From Ferirhizobium litorale (GTDB taxonomy: Bacteria; Pseudomonadota; Alphaproteobacteria; Rhizobiales; Rhizobiaceae), in contig JALDYZ010000024.1 in NCBI GenBank assembly GCA_030028905.1, forward strand, positions 1-42,103: a stretch of 42,103 bases of DNA. Reading direction: 5' to 3'. The notes under the pieces are model-generated. The model was not told the origin of the DNA and ran no database searches. It worked only from the letters and a program-made list of their open reading frames with translations. The position numbers and the translations under genes are program-made. Of the stretch, positions 40,594-42,103 are shown in pieces; position 1 is the first letter of the stretch, and every line of letters starts with the position of its first letter.

Positions 40594-41442
40594 CTATTTG
40601 CCAACGAGACGTTCAAGCGACGCAATCGGGAAGACTAGGGATTCGATGTTCGCGAGAGCGAGATCGTATTCGAGGACCTGGTCAGAAAATATGCTGACGG
40701 CCTGTTTCCGTTTCGACCTAAGCTTGAGCACAATCAGGATCAAGGACTAGCCTAGCCGACAGTGCCTTCACAACAATGGCTTCCCAACCAGCATTTGCCT
40801 GCATACTCTCTTCAAGAGCTTCCCAGATCAATTCCGATATCCAATCCCCTTTGGCAAACGACGTTTACCATCGCACCGCTCTCTTCCCCCCATTACTCCC
40901 TATAGCGACGTTTGCATCGGAATCGGTTTTCCGTAGCCTGGATGATGCGGATCAAAGCGGCCTGTCAAAGACTAGTAGTCCGTTCCAGCAATTTGCATTG
41001 ATTGCACATCAAGGTCGCGACAACCCCAACGCCGCTTTAGGCGGACCAAGGTTTCCAGCCGCGAGTTGACCTTCAACATGACGGGATAGGCCGTACTGAT
41101 CTCCATGCAGCGGATTAAGAACCCGCAAGATCGGCACCCCGACGGCAGATCCGGCGTCGCACGGTGCACAAACGATCACTAGTATCAAACCTACCAACGC
41201 CAGTTTATCCGTCCGCAACTGGATAGGCAGAGGTTTGGATCAAACTCGGGATGTCGACGATATGACCTACCATACCAACAACTTAGTGAAGCTGTTTCCA
41301 GTGCAGGAGCGACCTGTGCCGTCGACATGAAGCATCCCGCCGAGGATGACGCTGTTCTGCACGGATACGAGAGACCGATGCCAATCCTGTTCGCGTCCGA
41401 GCGCCTTCGTCCCGTAGAACCAAATCACGATAGGAAATTGTG
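40594..41442. other. Degraded stretch without a convincing gene
   Basis: Nearly 850 bp of lower GC and irregular codon pattern in all frames. Short open frames exist but show no family resemblance, ribosome site or consistent codon bias. One minus-strand frame (start 41218) begins with a signal-peptide-like MRTDKLALVGLILVIVCAP but soon loses coding character. It is best read as decayed or recombined DNA between the IS remnant and the truncated hydrolase. Confidence 0.5.
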
Positions 41443-41958
41443 ATGTCCAAGTTTGCAGCTACGTTTGCTGTCGTAACCGCACTTCTATCTGGTTCGGCTA
41501 TCGCCGATTCGGCCAAACCCACAATCGTTCTCGTCCACGGCGCATTTGCTGACGCGTCAAGTTGGAACGGGGTCATCACGCACCTTCAGAAGGGCGGATA
41601 CAAGACGGCCGCGGTCGCTAATCCGCTACGCAGTGTCTCGCGCGACGCTCGCTTTGCTTCTGACATCGTTAAAAGCATTGCGGGCCCTGTCGTGCTAGTC
41701 GGCCACTCTTACGGTGGCCAGGTCATCTCAAATGCTGCGCAGGGGCACGAAAATATCAAATCGCTGGTTTATGTAGCTGCCTTTGCACCGGATACAGGAG
41801 AAGCTGCGGTAGAGTTAGCCGGGAAGTTCCCCGGCGGGACGCTCGGCGAAGCACTTGCGCCGCCTGTCACGCTCGCCGAGAGTGGCGTCGATCTGTACAT
41901 AGAGCAGTCGAAGTTTCACGATCAGTTCGCACACGACGGTCAGGAATATCCAAGATAA
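41443..41958 (+). pseudogene. Alpha/beta hydrolase gene, C-terminally truncated
   Basis: ATG 41443 with AGGA 7 bases upstream opens a 171-residue frame. It has a Sec signal peptide (MSKFAATFAVVTALLSGSAIA), VHGAFADAS, and the nucleophile elbow GHSYGG (Ser89). It resembles the hydrolase at 9807 in layout (VHGxFADxS, GHSxxG, SLVYVAAxAPD). Homology stops at FHDQF, followed by unrelated residues and a stop, so about 80-100 C-terminal residues with the catalytic His are missing. It is therefore probably inactive, although it has an intact start and could still be expressed. Confidence 0.7.
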
Positions 41959-42103
41959 CGGCGGCGACCGGATCCACTTTCCGTCCGGCCCACGATGACG
42001 CAGGGGACTCGAGAAACTGGAACGGATTATTGTTTCAAAAACAGCAACACAATCGAAATCATTATTGCAATTCTGCGAAGCGATCATCCGGGTTAGATTT
42101 ATT

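Noticed and set aside
40776-41069. A 97-codon plus-strand frame.
   Set aside because: No ribosome site, no family resemblance and codon use unlike neighbouring genes.

Overview
The window looks like chromosome or large replicon of a Rhizobiales (Hyphomicrobiales) alphaproteobacterium, most likely Rhizobiaceae-like. The reasons are high GC with strong codon bias, a TGA-N9-TCA iron box of the RirA type, an AdoCbl riboswitch behind a CTTGAC-N17 promoter, an ActR/RegA-type regulator, and FixL/FixJ-like two-component genes. No tRNA, rRNA, CRISPR array or complete insertion sequence was seen.

Layout. 1-2.9 kb: the start of etfB, divergent from a TMADH/DgcA-type flavin demethylase that would pass electrons to ETF. 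3.0-4.4 kb: an OprB-like porin. 4.5-7.3 kb: an operon of patatin phospholipase, acetoacetate decarboxylase and 3-hydroxybutyrate dehydrogenase, i.e. lipid/ketone-body turnover. 7.3-12.8 kb: an AraC regulator divergent from an SDR, then OsmC, a Tat-exported hydrolase, an unknown membrane protein and a DUF1348 protein.

13-26 kb is the most interesting part. It holds two small proteins, a DUF992 protein, Dps, two tandem candidate small RNAs, an FdhF/YdeP-family molybdoenzyme, a formate/nitrite-type channel, an EmrA/EmrB-like efflux pair, a histidine kinase, a FixJ-family regulator, a lone receiver, a 71-aa protein, a CopC-like protein and an ActR-like regulator whose phospho-acceptor Asp is Glu. 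Nine promoters share a 16-bp box close to ACACCTAnGTATAGTT. At eight of them a TA-containing -10 element follows at an identical spacing, so the box sits near -40. Two of these promoters drive the candidate RNAs. Each RNA is about 135 nt with five hairpins, four of whose loops are C-rich and anti-Shine-Dalgarno-like. I read this as one self-regulated stress regulon (acid, redox or oxygen), comparable in content to the enterobacterial EvgA regulon (YdeP plus EmrKY).

26.1-27.2 kb is a scar of joined gene fragments (moaA, an AAA ATPase, a methyltransferase). 27.2-40.1 kb is a metal-acquisition region. It has a cobalamin-riboswitch-controlled FecBCD-type importer, a peptide/nickel-type importer with fused ATPases behind a Zur-like operator, and a second FecBCD-type importer divergent from a methyltransferase with an iron (IRO) box between them. 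40.1-42.1 kb is decayed: a nuclease remnant, an IS3-family remnant and a C-terminally truncated alpha/beta hydrolase.
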